A stretch of 33,217 bases of DNA from Oppiella nova (GCA_905397405.1 CAJPVJ010000138.1:1-33217); one strand, 5' to 3'. Counted from the first letter of the stretch, positions 21,655 to 31,173 are shown. Numbers and translations are program-made. Notes: generated from the letters alone by a model not told the origin.

Positions 21655-23653
21655 AAGGAAAGGCATGAGAGGGAATGGATGCATGACATTATACGGGAAC
21701 ATAAACAGTGGCAGTTGTAGTGACTGCAGTGTTTTGTAAGATAACTGTGCGATTAGTTTCAAATATTTGTTCGTTGGCTCAATGGATGCAAAGTGTGGTC
21801 TAATATGTGTTGAGTTGTCATCAGAAATATTATGAAATTATGTTGAATATAGAGGTCATCACATAAAATAGTAATTCAGTTGTGAAGCCAATGGAAAGGA
21901 GGCAATGATTGAACGAAAGAAATACTCGCTCAGACAAGTCATAACATCTAAATTCAACAAAACTGGCCGTTGATGTGCTGTTTATACAGAGGATATATGT
22001 ATACAACCAAACAAGTGATCAGTGCATCAGAGCATCGCATCACATACTGGCAGCAAATGGCTGAGAGTGGGGGTCAAGCAATTCACAGCCAACACATTAC
22101 TGGCTGTACTAAACTGAGCTCATACTGTGGAGAATCATTAAAGACCTTCCTGTGAATCACTCTCTCCTTTTCACTGTATGGGGCCTCTGATAGCTATCAC
22201 TATATACCGCACATACTGTACAAAACTGTACAAATACTAATGCCATACAATTTATACATAAATAGTGTATTGCATTATCTCTGTATATAACTAAAGAAAC
22301 ATTTGGCACAATAAACGCAAATCATTTAAAAGTAAGTTATCTTTTAGTGAACTAAAGAATCGCATAAAACTCGAGAGAGAATAGAGAATAGAGGATAGAG
22401 TCGTCCAATTGATTACTCACTCTGTACTCACTCACTCACTCTCTCTCACTCTCTCTCTCTCTCACTGTTTATGGCTTCGTTCGCTTCAATGAATCCCTTT
22501 TTAAAACATACAAAATGTTGTTCTCATAAAAGGTGGACCTTTTCATAGCGAGAACATAGGCTGACAGTGCTCTCCACTACTCCACTACATACACAACTCA
22601 GGAATCGATGGATATCCGGTGCACGAACCCAGAGCTGCCACAGTTGCCAGCAATGCTTTTAGGACTCAATGCATACATCCCTTTAAACTAAGCAAAGCAA
22701 AGCAGTCAAAGTTAACTACCAGTCCCTTTTGTGGCGCTTTCCTGAGTGTTTGCATCCCTACAAGAGTCGCTGCAAACTCATCGACCCTTTGAGTCCTCCA
22801 TCGATACACAATTCAAATGAATGAAAACCAATGAAAACTTACTTTTATTGGACGAACAGTTATTCTCATCAGATTTGGACACATTTTGATTCTTTTGTTT
22901 GCCTTTTATGCTATCAGTCACTGATTGACCACTTCTTTCATTCAAAGCATTTTTATTGGATTCGCTGTTTGTGTCCACTTTATCGACGGGTTCAGCGAAT
23001 ATGACCGCAGTATCGCTTCGTTGTAAATATTCTTTAATCTTATTGTCTTCTGTTTGCTCTCTGCTTGAGATCATTGGCTCATCATTTGCACACATTTTCT
23101 CCACATTTCTCTCCAACACTAGACCAACACAAAGACATTGCATTTAGTTATTGATAATAAATATTTATATTCAATGAATAATAGATCAGCGGTGAGAGCG
23201 AGGAGAGACCTGTTCCCTCCTTGTGATCATCAGTGGTGCTGTAGTCTAGCTGTTCCTCAATGTCTGTGTCGTCTGCCTCATGACCATTGACCGCATCGTC
23301 TTTAGTTTCATTGTCTCTATTTGGTTGAGTATTATAAGTGTTGTTTCGTTTGATATATCCATTGGTAGTAATAGTATTGCAAATAACATGTTTGGCACTG
23401 AGTTGTGGACTACAAGTGATATCATTTTGTTTGATACATCTCTTTGTTTTATTTGATATCTTCTTTGCTTTCATTGAAGAGTTCTTTTCATTTGCACTCA
23501 ACTCTAACTCTAACTCTAATTCTTGTCGATTCGATGAGAGATCCATAAAATGTTTGGACTTATCGTGAGATTGGGCTGACTCGGCGTTTTGGGACTCAGA
23601 CTCAGCCTCTGGCTTAAGATCCGTGTCTTCGGGCATCTTATTCTCCAATTCAA
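3400..23653 (-). CDS. zfh1: zfh1/ZEB-family zinc-finger homeobox transcription factor (multi-exon, 5' incomplete)
   Basis: This is the whole gene model, read on the minus strand. Nine coding exons: 23653-23210, 23118-22843, 7178-6883, 6492-6364, 6299-6162, 6084-4892, 4820-3799, 3719-3628 and 3501-3400. All junctions are GT-AG and every phase matches, giving 1229 residues from the first visible codon to the stop. Residue numbers below use this count. The layout is an acidic N-terminus, fingers 1-5 (about 253-422), a central finger (about 690), a homeodomain (about 772-834), a PLDLS CtBP motif (949-953) and fingers 7-9 (about 1145-1226). Nine fingers plus a homeodomain equal Drosophila Zfh-1, and length is similar to Zfh-1 and ZEB1/2. 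By family knowledge it is a nuclear DNA-binding repressor that reads E-box-like sites with its two finger clusters. The first coding exon is missing from the model. A second copy of the last exon lies at 2709-2810. Identification is from recalled family sequence, not a database search. Confidence 0.95.
3628..3719 (-). CDS. zfh1: zfh1 exon H: zinc finger 8
   Basis: This small exon (92 nt, residues 1167-1196) starts with two bases that complete the Gly of HSG. It reads [18 protein letters not shown] and then [12 protein letters not shown]. This is nearly the ZEB finger [24 protein letters not shown]. The acceptor is GGACAG, reached after a GT-rich tract, and the donor is GGAGAAAAG followed by GTATTC. 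The last nine bases of this exon and the donor are also present in the distal repeat copy at 2937-2945, showing where the tandem duplication broke. Confidence 0.96.
3799..4820 (-). CDS. zfh1: zfh1 exon G: homeodomain tail, CtBP-binding region and finger 7
   Basis: This exon encodes residues 826-1166. It opens ARDRRLGKP, the end of the homeodomain. EEPLDLSIR (PLDLS at 949-953) is the motif by which Zfh-1 and ZEB proteins recruit the corepressor CtBP. A second LNLS-type stretch (EVLNLSQKS) lies about 35 residues later and resembles the extra CtBP sites of ZEB1. A long Ser/Asn/Asp-rich segment follows, with a Gln/Glu/Leu patch ([13 protein letters not shown]). Finger 7, [17 protein letters not shown] with YEH, ends the exon at a CAG/GTATGT donor in phase 1. 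The [19 protein letters not shown] sequence is close to ZEB DKTFQKSSSLLRHKYEHTG. Confidence 0.96.
4892..6084 (-). CDS. zfh1: zfh1 exon F: linker, central finger 6 and most of the homeodomain
   Basis: This large exon (1193 nt) encodes residues 428-825. It starts VRKVDQIRG after a TTTAAAG acceptor. A long Ser/Asn-rich linker follows, with an Ala-rich patch around [10 protein letters not shown]. Finger 6 is [17 protein letters not shown] with a final Cys, matching the central ZEB finger. An acidic segment ([17 protein letters not shown]) leads into the homeodomain: [18 protein letters not shown], then [16 protein letters not shown] and [11 protein letters not shown]. Trp48, Phe49, Gln50 and Asn51 of the recognition helix are present; position 52 is Met where I recall Thr in ZEB. 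The exon ends with AG of an Arg codon at a GTGAG donor inside helix 3. In the family this homeodomain is a weak DNA binder and more of a protein-interaction surface. Confidence 0.95.
6162..6299 (-). CDS. zfh1: zfh1 exon E: second half of finger 4 and finger 5
   Basis: This exon encodes residues 382-427 (46 codons, phase 0). [16 protein letters not shown] completes finger 4 and supplies the canonical linker. Finger 5 is [17 protein letters not shown] ending in TSKKC, a CCHC finger with Cys as the last ligand, exactly as in ZEB1/2 and Zfh-1. The [13 protein letters not shown] helix is nearly the same as that of finger 9 ([13 protein letters not shown]), reflecting the shared half-site recognition by the two clusters known for this family. 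The donor is AAA/GTACGC. Confidence 0.97.
6364..6492 (-). CDS. zfh1: zfh1 exon D: zinc finger 3 and first half of finger 4
   Basis: This exon encodes residues 339-381 (43 codons, phase 0 at both ends). The acceptor is TCATCTCTGCCAG. Finger 3 reads [21 protein letters not shown]; the [15 protein letters not shown] stretch is a Zfh1 hallmark that separates protostome Zfh1 from vertebrate ZEB. The Lys/Arg linker LRKFK leads into finger 4, whose [11 protein letters not shown] half ends at the donor. An intron in the middle of finger 4 means that skipping exon D or E would destroy a DNA-contacting finger. Confidence 0.97.
6493..6882 (-). other. zfh1 intron between exons C and D (390 nt)
   Basis: This is the largest of the short introns. 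It is bounded by GTGAGC and a CTCTGCCAG acceptor. The part near the acceptor reads open in the exon D frame for some distance, but what it encodes does not resemble the family and exon D clearly begins at YCLLC. Nothing else is seen in it. Confidence 0.85.
6883..7178 (-). CDS. zfh1: zfh1 exon C: zinc fingers 1 and 2
   Basis: This exon encodes residues 241-338. The acceptor is CATATTACAG; the first two bases complete a codon begun in exon B. Finger 1 (from residue 253) is CPHC...LQEHISSIH. Its second Cys and first His are 15 residues apart instead of the usual 12, so it is a stretched C2H2 finger. A Ser/Ala/Pro-rich linker follows. Finger 2 is [17 protein letters not shown] with a final H, a regular C-X2-C-X12-H-X3-H. 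The exon ends SSQGQ at a CAG/GTGAGC donor in phase 0. These fingers begin the N-terminal cluster that in ZEB proteins contacts one half of a paired E-box site. Confidence 0.95.
9572..9649. repeat. Left arm of 78-bp perfect inverted repeat, ending at an N
   Basis: This segment is the exact reverse complement of 11020-11097. It ends abruptly at the ambiguous base 9650, beyond which a (CT)n tract begins. No coding content or transposon ends are seen. Its position against the N suggests a gap-filling or fold-back assembly artefact. Confidence 0.9.
9651..9683. repeat. (CT)n microsatellite next to an N
   Basis: About 16 uninterrupted TC units directly after the ambiguous base at 9650. Confidence 0.97.
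11020..11097. repeat. Right arm of 78-bp perfect inverted repeat
   Basis: Exact reverse complement of 9572-9649, with 1.37 kb between the arms. This copy has ordinary sequence on both sides and so is more likely the true genomic one. Confidence 0.9.
12951..13003. repeat. 18-bp minisatellite, three copies
   Basis: The unit GGGACAGTCGGATAGAAA occurs twice in full and a third time lacking one G. Confidence 0.97.
14927..14961. repeat. (ACCAT)7 pentanucleotide repeat
   Basis: Seven perfect ACCAT units. The complementary pentamer ATGGT is repeated at 19757-19776. Confidence 0.97.
16257..16316. repeat. GA-rich minisatellite, 10-bp period
   Basis: Six units close to GAGGGAGAGA, one with a G to C change. 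Confidence 0.95.
17284..17326. repeat. (GA)n microsatellite ending at an N
   Basis: About 21 GA units with a single GC interruption, abutting the ambiguous base 17327. Confidence 0.97.
17328..17441. repeat. Left arm of 114-bp perfect inverted repeat, starting at an N
   Basis: This segment is the exact reverse complement of 18272-18385 and begins right after the ambiguous base 17327. It is enclosed between two (GA)n tracts (17284-17326 and 17454-17477). Its far end also shares 21 bases, overlapping the arm by about ten, with the reverse complement of 27625-27645. That looks like a patch stitched into a microsatellite. Confidence 0.9.
17454..17477. repeat. (GA)n microsatellite
   Basis: About 12 GA units on the far side of the 114-bp inverted-repeat arm. 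Together with 17284-17326 it may be one tract split by a false insert. Confidence 0.95.
18272..18385. repeat. Right arm of 114-bp perfect inverted repeat
   Basis: Exact reverse complement of 17328-17441, 830 bp away. It is flanked by unremarkable unique sequence, so it is probably the authentic copy. Confidence 0.9.
19757..19776. repeat. (ATGGT)4 pentanucleotide repeat
   Basis: Four ATGGT units followed by degenerate GTGGT. It is the opposite-strand form of the array at 14927. Confidence 0.95.
21620..21651. repeat. (GA)n microsatellite
   Basis: Sixteen uninterrupted GA units in the large intron. Confidence 0.97.
22427..22466. repeat. CTCA/CT-rich simple repeat
   Basis: Mixed ACTC and CT units just inside the 5' end of the large intron, about 0.4 kb from exon B. 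Confidence 0.9.
22843..23118 (-). CDS. zfh1: zfh1 exon B: conserved [13 protein letters not shown] motif
   Basis: This exon encodes residues 149-240, following a pyrimidine/GT-rich acceptor ending TCTAG. Residues 175-188 read [15 protein letters not shown] recall the same motif ([20 protein letters not shown]) ahead of the N-terminal fingers in vertebrate ZEB2, which ties this distant exon to the finger exons 15.7 kb away. The remainder is hydrophilic, rich in Ser, Asn, Lys and Asp. It ends with a strong donor (AAAA then GTAAGT) in phase 1, and the leftover A joins AC of the next exon to make Asn. The exon is 276 nt: 2 bases, 91 codons, 1 base. Alternative extension past the donor (FSLVFIHLN) shows no family similarity. 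Confidence 0.92.
23210..23653 (-). CDS. zfh1: zfh1 exon A: acidic, low-complexity N-terminal region
   Basis: This exon encodes residues 1-148 of the visible protein. It starts after a TTTGCAG acceptor with two bases (TT) that finish a codon, then reads [13 protein letters not shown]. If the upstream exon ends in G, the split codon is Val (GTT). As I recall it, ZEB1 exon 2 starts in the same phase and also completes a Val, so the intron position appears ancient. The content is rich in Glu, Asp, Ser and Asn, with a short ELELELEL run coded by GAGTTA-like hexamers. There is no folded domain, as expected for this part of ZEB proteins. The 3' end is placed at ACAG followed by GTCTCT, the only GT that joins in phase to the next exon. 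The stretch just before the first codon lacks a convincing start, so this is an internal exon. Confidence 0.85.
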
Positions 23654-24571
23654 CTGCAAATTCATACGAAATAAATGAAAAAATCTTTTAATATACACTT
23701 ATTCTGTATTATAAATAATATATATTAAATAAATTCAATTCTAGTGTAAGATATTGTTTAGAATTCAAATATTATGCAAATCATGTCAAAAGGATGACTC
23801 AATTTTTGAGACAATTCTAAACACTTGAGTGCATCTGAAATCAGGCGTAAAAGACAAGCCAAAGACGAGTGCATACACTCAACCATAACAGTGACAATGG
23901 CTCACAGACCACAACCAACTCTCATATGAAACTGCTAATGCTATTCAAACCTAACTTAAGTAACAGTAAATACAGTGAGCACTGAGTATATTGTCTTACA
24001 TTGCATTAGTATTACTCTCTTTTCCATCTATTTTTAATACCACTTATATTATTGCTATTAAAGTATATTTTCGCTAAACATTTGTCACAAATACTCATTT
24101 GATTCAACAATTTAGCGCCGATTACCACTCAAACAGTGTTTAATAGATTATTAATTGAAATATTTATTTAAAATATAAAAGTATAGTTTAAATGAAACAG
24201 ATTTGAAATAAATACAATAAACAATTGGAAAGAGATGTGAAATGTATTAAAATAAGTTATATAAACATTGTGTTAGCGATGGCAGCAGATAATGATAAAT
24301 GGGAGTACAGTTCAAATTGGTTGCAAAAACTCTTGGATAGATAGATGTAGTACTCGATTATTCCTGAAGATGGGGAGTAATCACAAGCCTTTCCATTGTG
24401 TCTCGTCTTCATCTCATTTTATGCACCGATTCAGTAAACATCGGGTAATGGCTTTCAGGTGGAAATGCTATATATTTAACATTTAGTTAATTGTTTGAGT
24501 CATTCATATAAATCACATCAAAGTATGAGTAATGAAAGAAAAGTTAAATGAATTTAGTTTCTACGACACAC

Positions 24572-24624
24572 TCCCGGAGCTCTGCTAACGACAGACCCTC
24601 GGCCGAGTTTGGGTACCTTTTCAT
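24572..24624. other. GC-rich island in AT-rich intron
   Basis: About 50 bases here are clearly GC-rich (for example CCCGGAGCTC and CCTCGGCCGAG) within strongly AT-rich surroundings. On the minus strand a 26-codon ORF starts at the ATG at 24624, right after a CACAG. I cannot assign it. It could be a small exon, a promoter element or foreign DNA. Confidence 0.3.
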
Positions 24625-24821
24625 CTGTGCTCACAATGAATGCAATGCTAACTGTTTTCATCATTTATATCATTATTGTATAAGTTTTGGATTCACATTC
24701 ACAGTAATCTAATGCCGACACGAGTCAGGCAGTGGTGATGGTGTTGGTGATGGTAGTGCTGGTGCTGTTGATGCTCCCCATCTCAATGCCTTAACTGCTA
24801 ATCTAATAAAAAGCCTTTCAC

Positions 24822-24909
24822 CGTAAATGTGTTTTTCTGCCGGCCCTGCTATTAATTGTGGGGTAATTCGATTGAAACGCCGACCTATACTTCCCTGACT
24901 TTCGCTCAT
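24822..24909 (-). CDS. Candidate alternative first coding exon for zfh1 (weak)
   Basis: An ATG at 24909 opens 29 codons (MSESQGSIGRRFNRITPQLI, then AGPAEKHIY) followed by one base and a GTGAAA donor. That leaves phase 1, as exon A requires, and the joined split codon would be Val (GTT). No family similarity is recognised, and an ORF of this size can occur by chance. It is offered only because it is open, phase-correct, on the right strand and 1.2 kb upstream of exon A. The reading frame also stays open past the donor for about 37 more codons. Confidence 0.15.
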
Positions 24910-27900
24910 ATACTAATACACTAATACTGACTTTTATTGTAATCGCTTTTCTCTTACTTTTTAGTTTTATATCATTTTAATTCTCCGAACTCAACCTCTT
25001 TATCACGAATGGCTGCTTAGACTCTGATTCAACTTTTTTTCAATTTATTAATCCAAATAATGGAAACTCAGCCCAATATTATTGCTCCAAACTCTCTAAT
25101 AATTGTGACTTATTTTATAACGTAAATACTTGTAATGAAAACTTTTAGACAAAATAATAACTATAATAGGATGACAATACTGTGCAATAACTCTGCTGTA
25201 GTGTATTGTTTGTATAAATAACTAAATTAGGTATTGTATTAACTAAAAGATTGATAAGAATTTACCAGAAATTAAATTATGAGATATATTTACGAAAATA
25301 ATGGTTACACTAAATGAAAAACATTAATTGGTTCGCATATAACTAGTAATTGAAAATAAAGTAAAATTAAGTATTATTTTGTTTGGGAGTCGGAGTTAAC
25401 TTTAAGTTAATTATACATTCATTGAAATAGGAGTTGAATTGCATTGTGAATAGAGTTATGGTTTGTGTGTTTGCTTTCTCTGTTAAGCACTTGTCTTTGA
25501 AAACCATTAGAAAAGTTAGAGTTTAAAGATTGACATAAAGTAAGACAAACTTCGTTTGATTGTAAACGCAATTACAAAATAAACTATAAGTGAGTGTAAC
25601 GTACTTTTGGATAACTTTAAGATTTCTATTATTGCTTTTGCTTTCATCTCATAGACTGTAATATCAATTGAAAGAACTGGCGATTAATCATCGGCTAAGA
25701 AATAATAGTTAATGTGAACCAATGATAGTTGACTTTCTTTTCACTTATTTATAACATAACTTCAATAATGAAAGAATAGATAGATTTGTGACAAAAGCAA
25801 AACTGCATCAACTCTTGCAATACTGGTGTCTATCAATTACTTTTACTTTTATTATCTGTTTATGAACTCAACAAAAAACATTCATATATTATAAAAATTA
25901 GTTTATTGTTTTAAAAATATATAATAGAAACTTAATTAAATAAAATATTGTCATAATTTGTCGCTTGCTATTTATCGCAAAAACTATAAATAAATTGCTT
26001 ATAAATAACCGAACAAATAATAAATTTGTTAAATAACAAAGAAGTTTATCACCCAAACTATGGATGCTATGCCCTAGCATTTAAAGTATAGAGATGTTCA
26101 ATGAGAAATAAATGGGACTTTTTTTGGGTCAGAGATGTTGAGAGCGAGTGATGGCAGAGATGGTGTGCTGTTTGTAAGTTTGAAGGCAATGGTTACCTAA
26201 CCTTCTTTGAAGCTATCATTTAGCGAAATGAATGGCAAGGAATTGGCTGTTCGTGAGAGAGAATGGGAGAGAATGGCAACGAATGGCAACTTAATGAACA
26301 CATGCGAAGACATGTGAAGGCAAAGCAAATGATGAAATAATCCATGAATTGAACTAAATTGAAGGGTTCTATAATTGTGTTACTTGAGTACACCTATAGG
26401 TTGTTCAATGTAGTGTATATGAAGGGGAAGGTAGTGCAAGAAAGTGTACGTGGTCTGAATCATATGTCATATTTTAGAAGCTATTCATCCATCAAACTTC
26501 AAAATGAGAGTCTCATGAAAAGGAGGCATCGCTGGTGTAATGGATGTCTGAGCCGTCGAATGTTGAAGTTTTGCATTTGTCATAATTTAAAGCAAAAGTA
26601 ATGATTAACTTCCGCTGCCGTTAGCACAAAGTCATACAATTTTCAATGCATAACGTTATAACAGTTATAACATTCATAGCCAATGATGTGTGCCTTTCCG
26701 AGCAAGTGATGCACTGATGCTCTGCTCTATAACTGCATAACGACTCAAACGACACAATCGTTTCGCTAACACTGTATGACTGAGTCTGGTGTTTGCCGAT
26801 CACATCACAGTCCTTACAGTCCGAGCCCATCAAAGCCTAAGCCCAACTCAGTCCGAGCCCTCTCACAGCCAGTATAGCCTGTACTTTGTATGCCTGAATA
26901 CTGAGCACTGTATTCATCTGAGCTTTAAATATATTTCTCTTTTTATACGTTCATACGTTCAGACATTACTTATGGCTCATAAAGTTTTGCGACCAGTTAT
27001 TCAAACCTAACGCAGGCTCCGGTCCCAACCTAACAGTGCATACATACATACGCAAGCATTAAAGCCATCTCTGTATCTATGCTCAGCATTAGTGCATCCC
27101 TTTCAGGCACTTTCAGGTGACTCAATAATATTGATTACTCGCATCTCTATCCATCTGTGGCCGACTCACACCCCATCCCTTTATCTCAGAGTCTTAAAGC
27201 TTTATTTAATGCAAACTAAGGATGAGATAAGTGCAAACATTTCCAAAAGTTATCATTTGTTTGTTTAATAACTGCTCTCTTCACTAGTCATTCAATTGAA
27301 GCTCTCTTTATAAATAGCTTTTGTTTGCATACAATATCCGAATCACTAATTACTGGCAATTGTATGCAAGTTATATAATAAAATATAATTGCGAGTAAAC
27401 TAATCAATAAGTTATGATTGAATTGATAGATATGAATGGCGATGCCATGAATTGATATGTTATTTAAAGCTTATATTAATTCACTTTCATAACTAGCATT
27501 AAAGAGAGGAGAGATGGGAGTCTGTGAAGCATCGCTTAAATTGAATCAAATATAGAGTGAATAGAATTTAATAAAAGTTGATTTCGTTATATAAATGACA
27601 ACATATAGAGTTGAGGCACATGTGGCTCTGACAGGTGCAAGTGATGGACCGGTGCCTCACATCACACTACATATGAAATACTTAATTCTTTGTTCCTTTT
27701 TTTGATAGAAGGCTTAACAAAGATTATTGAGGTATAAAAACTTAGACATTGGCTTCTGATTCATATTTAATATTTGTGAGCAAAAGCTGTTTCTCTGAGC
27801 GGCATATTCGGTGGGAATGGGAGATAAGGTCTTTGATTCTTTCATACTGACAGGTAGAATGTATATCAAAATCACTGGATTATAGCCAAAACAAAATCAA

Positions 27901-29157
27901 TAAAACTGATCAAACATTTTATGAGTTATGCCAATAAACTGTATAAACTGTTCAGACACTTTGTTATAAATGTTTACCCTAATTATTCATAAATCAATTA
28001 TTTAACAATAAAACTTATTTTTAGAAGTACCAATTGAAATTACCACCAAATATTTTCCTTTCATTTTTATATAATATATAAACTTTATGTAAAGAATTCT
28101 GTGCCAAAAGGACATAACTAGACTAAAGAGCAGTCATGAAGTTATGTCATTTTAATAAAGAATTAAGAAATATTAAGAATAAAAGCCAATTCCTTATGAC
28201 TGCGATCCTATGATCAAAAACGTGTAAATAATAAAAATTATTTTCATATCACTAATACAGTACACAAAATATGGAATTCATTTCTGTTTGTCTAAATATT
28301 TTATGGAAATTTAAGTAAAATAAATAAACAAGAACAATATTGTCAACACTCTTTATTTTCGACCACCAAAGCAATCAATACATTCACACATTTAGCTATT
28401 GCTCTAATAAAGAATGAGTTTATGAGTTAATCCTATTTTGAAAATAAAAACCATATGTTGTTCACAATTCAAATCTCATGTTTTCAACTATTCTGAACAG
28501 TCTATTCATATCTGGTCACCTAAACTGGTATTTTGTAACCGTCAGTATAAGCACAGTTTGTTTTGTATACTGTACATATTTGCTATCTAATTGACAACTC
28601 TTAAGGACAACAACTTTAAAAATACTGTATTGCAAATCTGAATACAAACTTATGTCATTTTGCCACTAAAATAAGGATTTCGAAATTAATATATATTATA
28701 TAGCTTAAAATTTTGACTTTTTAAACATTTAATCGACTGATATTGAGAGACTTGAAGTGAAAATATTCTTATTCATTTTTTAAGTTTTAAAATATGTTGA
28801 ATTTATTAAGAAATAATTCTAAATTAATAATAAATACAATATATTAAACACATTGATTAGTATAAACAACGGCATTATTAAAATTTTTCATTCAGTTAAG
28901 GATAATTAAATGAGATTTCATGCAAATAAAGCTTATGAGCGCTTAATATGATTTGTGAGTAGAAATTGCCTGAAACACCGGTTTCTAATTATTTAACAAC
29001 GAGTTATATAAGACGGGTCTAATGAAAGCTTTGATAATCCTTTTTTCCTTGAATTATGCACACAAACAACAAATGCCATACGCTTTCAACTTTCGCTTTC
29101 ATTTTATTATAAAATTTCTATGAGAGCTCTGATAAGAAAACATACAAAGAATAAAGA

Positions 29158-29160
<3 letters not shown>

Positions 29161-29205
<45 letters not shown>

Positions 29206-29221
29206 AGAGAGAGAGAGAGAG
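29161..29221. repeat. (GA)n microsatellite
   Basis: About 30 GA units with one ATG interruption, 5.5 kb upstream of exon A. Confidence 0.97.
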
Positions 29222-31169
29222 TTGGGGGAGCAGTGATTTTTTGTAGTGTAGTGTAGGCTAACATGATTAAGGTTTACCCCAGGCATTCATCAACACAATA
29301 GTAGATCATAAGAGAATTTGGTCGCATATAAGCTGTTGATATGCAAATTGAAAGGACTCACTGAACGCTCACTACTCGTCACTGCAAACCACTAACACTA
29401 AGCCGTATGACTGTATGGTATGGTACGGCACTCAATACAACTCATAGCACTTCTCATAGCCTTCCCGCTGATGTACTAAAAGCGAAAACTCATTAGATTT
29501 ATGCCCTCGAAGTGCATACAAGTGTAGGTTATGTCAGGTAAAGAAGAAAGAGAACAGGCATTGACTGTAAGTGTGCACTCATTTTGAATCGATAGTTAAA
29601 ACAATATACACCACACATTGTATGTTTGCAAAACTCGCTTATATTATACCGTATTATACAATATATTCCATTATTATTATATTAAAAACGGTGTTTTCAT
29701 TCACACCACCTTATTTGGAATTGAAAATTCAATTGCTGTACAATAAAAAAGTTGTAAGTTAGCAAAGGTTTAGAATAAATAATTGTCTCTTTTTATGGTT
29801 TGTGTTGTACATAAAAGTTTGAATAGTTATATTCATTGATTGAATCGATTGTTTAAAGCATAGGACAGAATGTAAACCGTTGGGGAATACAAGAATATAA
29901 TGGAGAAGCGTTGGGCAAACAGAACCGCAAACACGTCCCTAAAGTGACATCACTTAATCCGATTGATTTTTATCCTCCTTTTAAGCCAATATATGTTGCA
30001 ATAGTTATAAGTTTGAATGAAAGGTGAAAGACGTCTAAAGGCTCCGCCAATTTACTATTGATTTCTGGCAACAAATAAGTTTTGTGTAAAATGTGATGCT
30101 TTGGAGAATTAAATGCACGACTCATTCGCAAACACTCTCTACTCGTGGCGTAAATCAGAATTACTTTTGGTTTGGATTGAGTGGTGAGTGAATCCCATCA
30201 CTTAAAACCACTCTTAATGTTACTGAATAGCAGAATAGCCTACTGTGCAGAGTGTAGAGTAGGGCCGTAGAGCCACTGCTATACGACTACTGCTCCCATG
30301 AGTGCATCATTTTGCGGGATATTGTCGTTGAGGCAAACCATTTAACTAAATGACGAAAACACTGGACAATAGACAATATGACGAGTGGACGAGTGGGGCG
30401 ATCGACCAATTAATTCATAACATTATATATGGTTGCGCTCTATTCGCTATCAACTAATGCAAAGCAATGAATAAATTCGTTCAATAAAACTACACTACTT
30501 TTACTATCAATCCATACAACAGTGAAAGCAATTTAGTTAAAACATTTTTTATTATTTCTTCACGCAGATATCAAATCATTGCTTTGTTTTATACAAATTA
30601 AGCGAATATTTTTTGTTCAGATGTATAAAAATTAAATAATTTTTTTCAGTTGCAAAGTATAGCAGAAAAGTGAAGGTTTTATATAAGAGATGAAAGTGAT
30701 TTGGTTTATTAGAGTTGAAAATACAAAACAAACTGAATGCCAGTTGTGTGTTGACTGAATCGGTATTATATCGGATATCAATAGTGTTTTGTATATTAAT
30801 TTGATTACAGAACTCATGTAACATCACATGTATTACTGAGAGGCAGAGCGTTGGCTTTAAATGTGCGCTAAAGTGGAAGCAAATGAAATATTGTGAGACA
30901 TAGATAGAGATGATAGACGAGAGGGTCGACTGTATAACGAATGGAAACGATTGTAATTTTTATTATTGTCTCATTTAGAGCACAATTCTGCTGAAGACAA
31001 TCAGAGATATGATAAATTGTATTGAAAAAAGATTATAATAAGAGAATTCGGGTCATGAATAAAGTGCTTCAATTGGATCGCATTATTGAAAGGAAGTGCA
31101 AAATGTAAGCCAAAGCGCACACCATTCACACAATGATGTACAGCCAGTGATGTACAGCCAGTGGAGTAC

Positions 31170-31173
<4 letters not shown>

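Larger units (their letters stand above)
7179..22842 (-). other. zfh1 large intron (15.7 kb) separating N-terminal region from zinc fingers
   Basis: The intron runs from a strong GTAAGT donor at 22842 to a TTACAG acceptor at 7179, and the phase-1 join restores an Asn codon. I found no credible internal exon, tRNA, rRNA or transposon protein. The 7.5-9.5 kb part is AT-rich and plain. Later parts are rich in TACAGTGC- and TACTGTA-like words and in GA/CT microsatellites. Large introns in developmental regulators commonly hold enhancers and internal promoters, but no site can be named here. Confidence 0.85.

Noticed and set aside
22956-23568. Plus-strand ORFs rich in hydrophobic residues across exons A and B
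   Set aside because: Antisense reading of Glu/Asp/Lys-rich codons gives false hydrophobic peptides; not membrane proteins.
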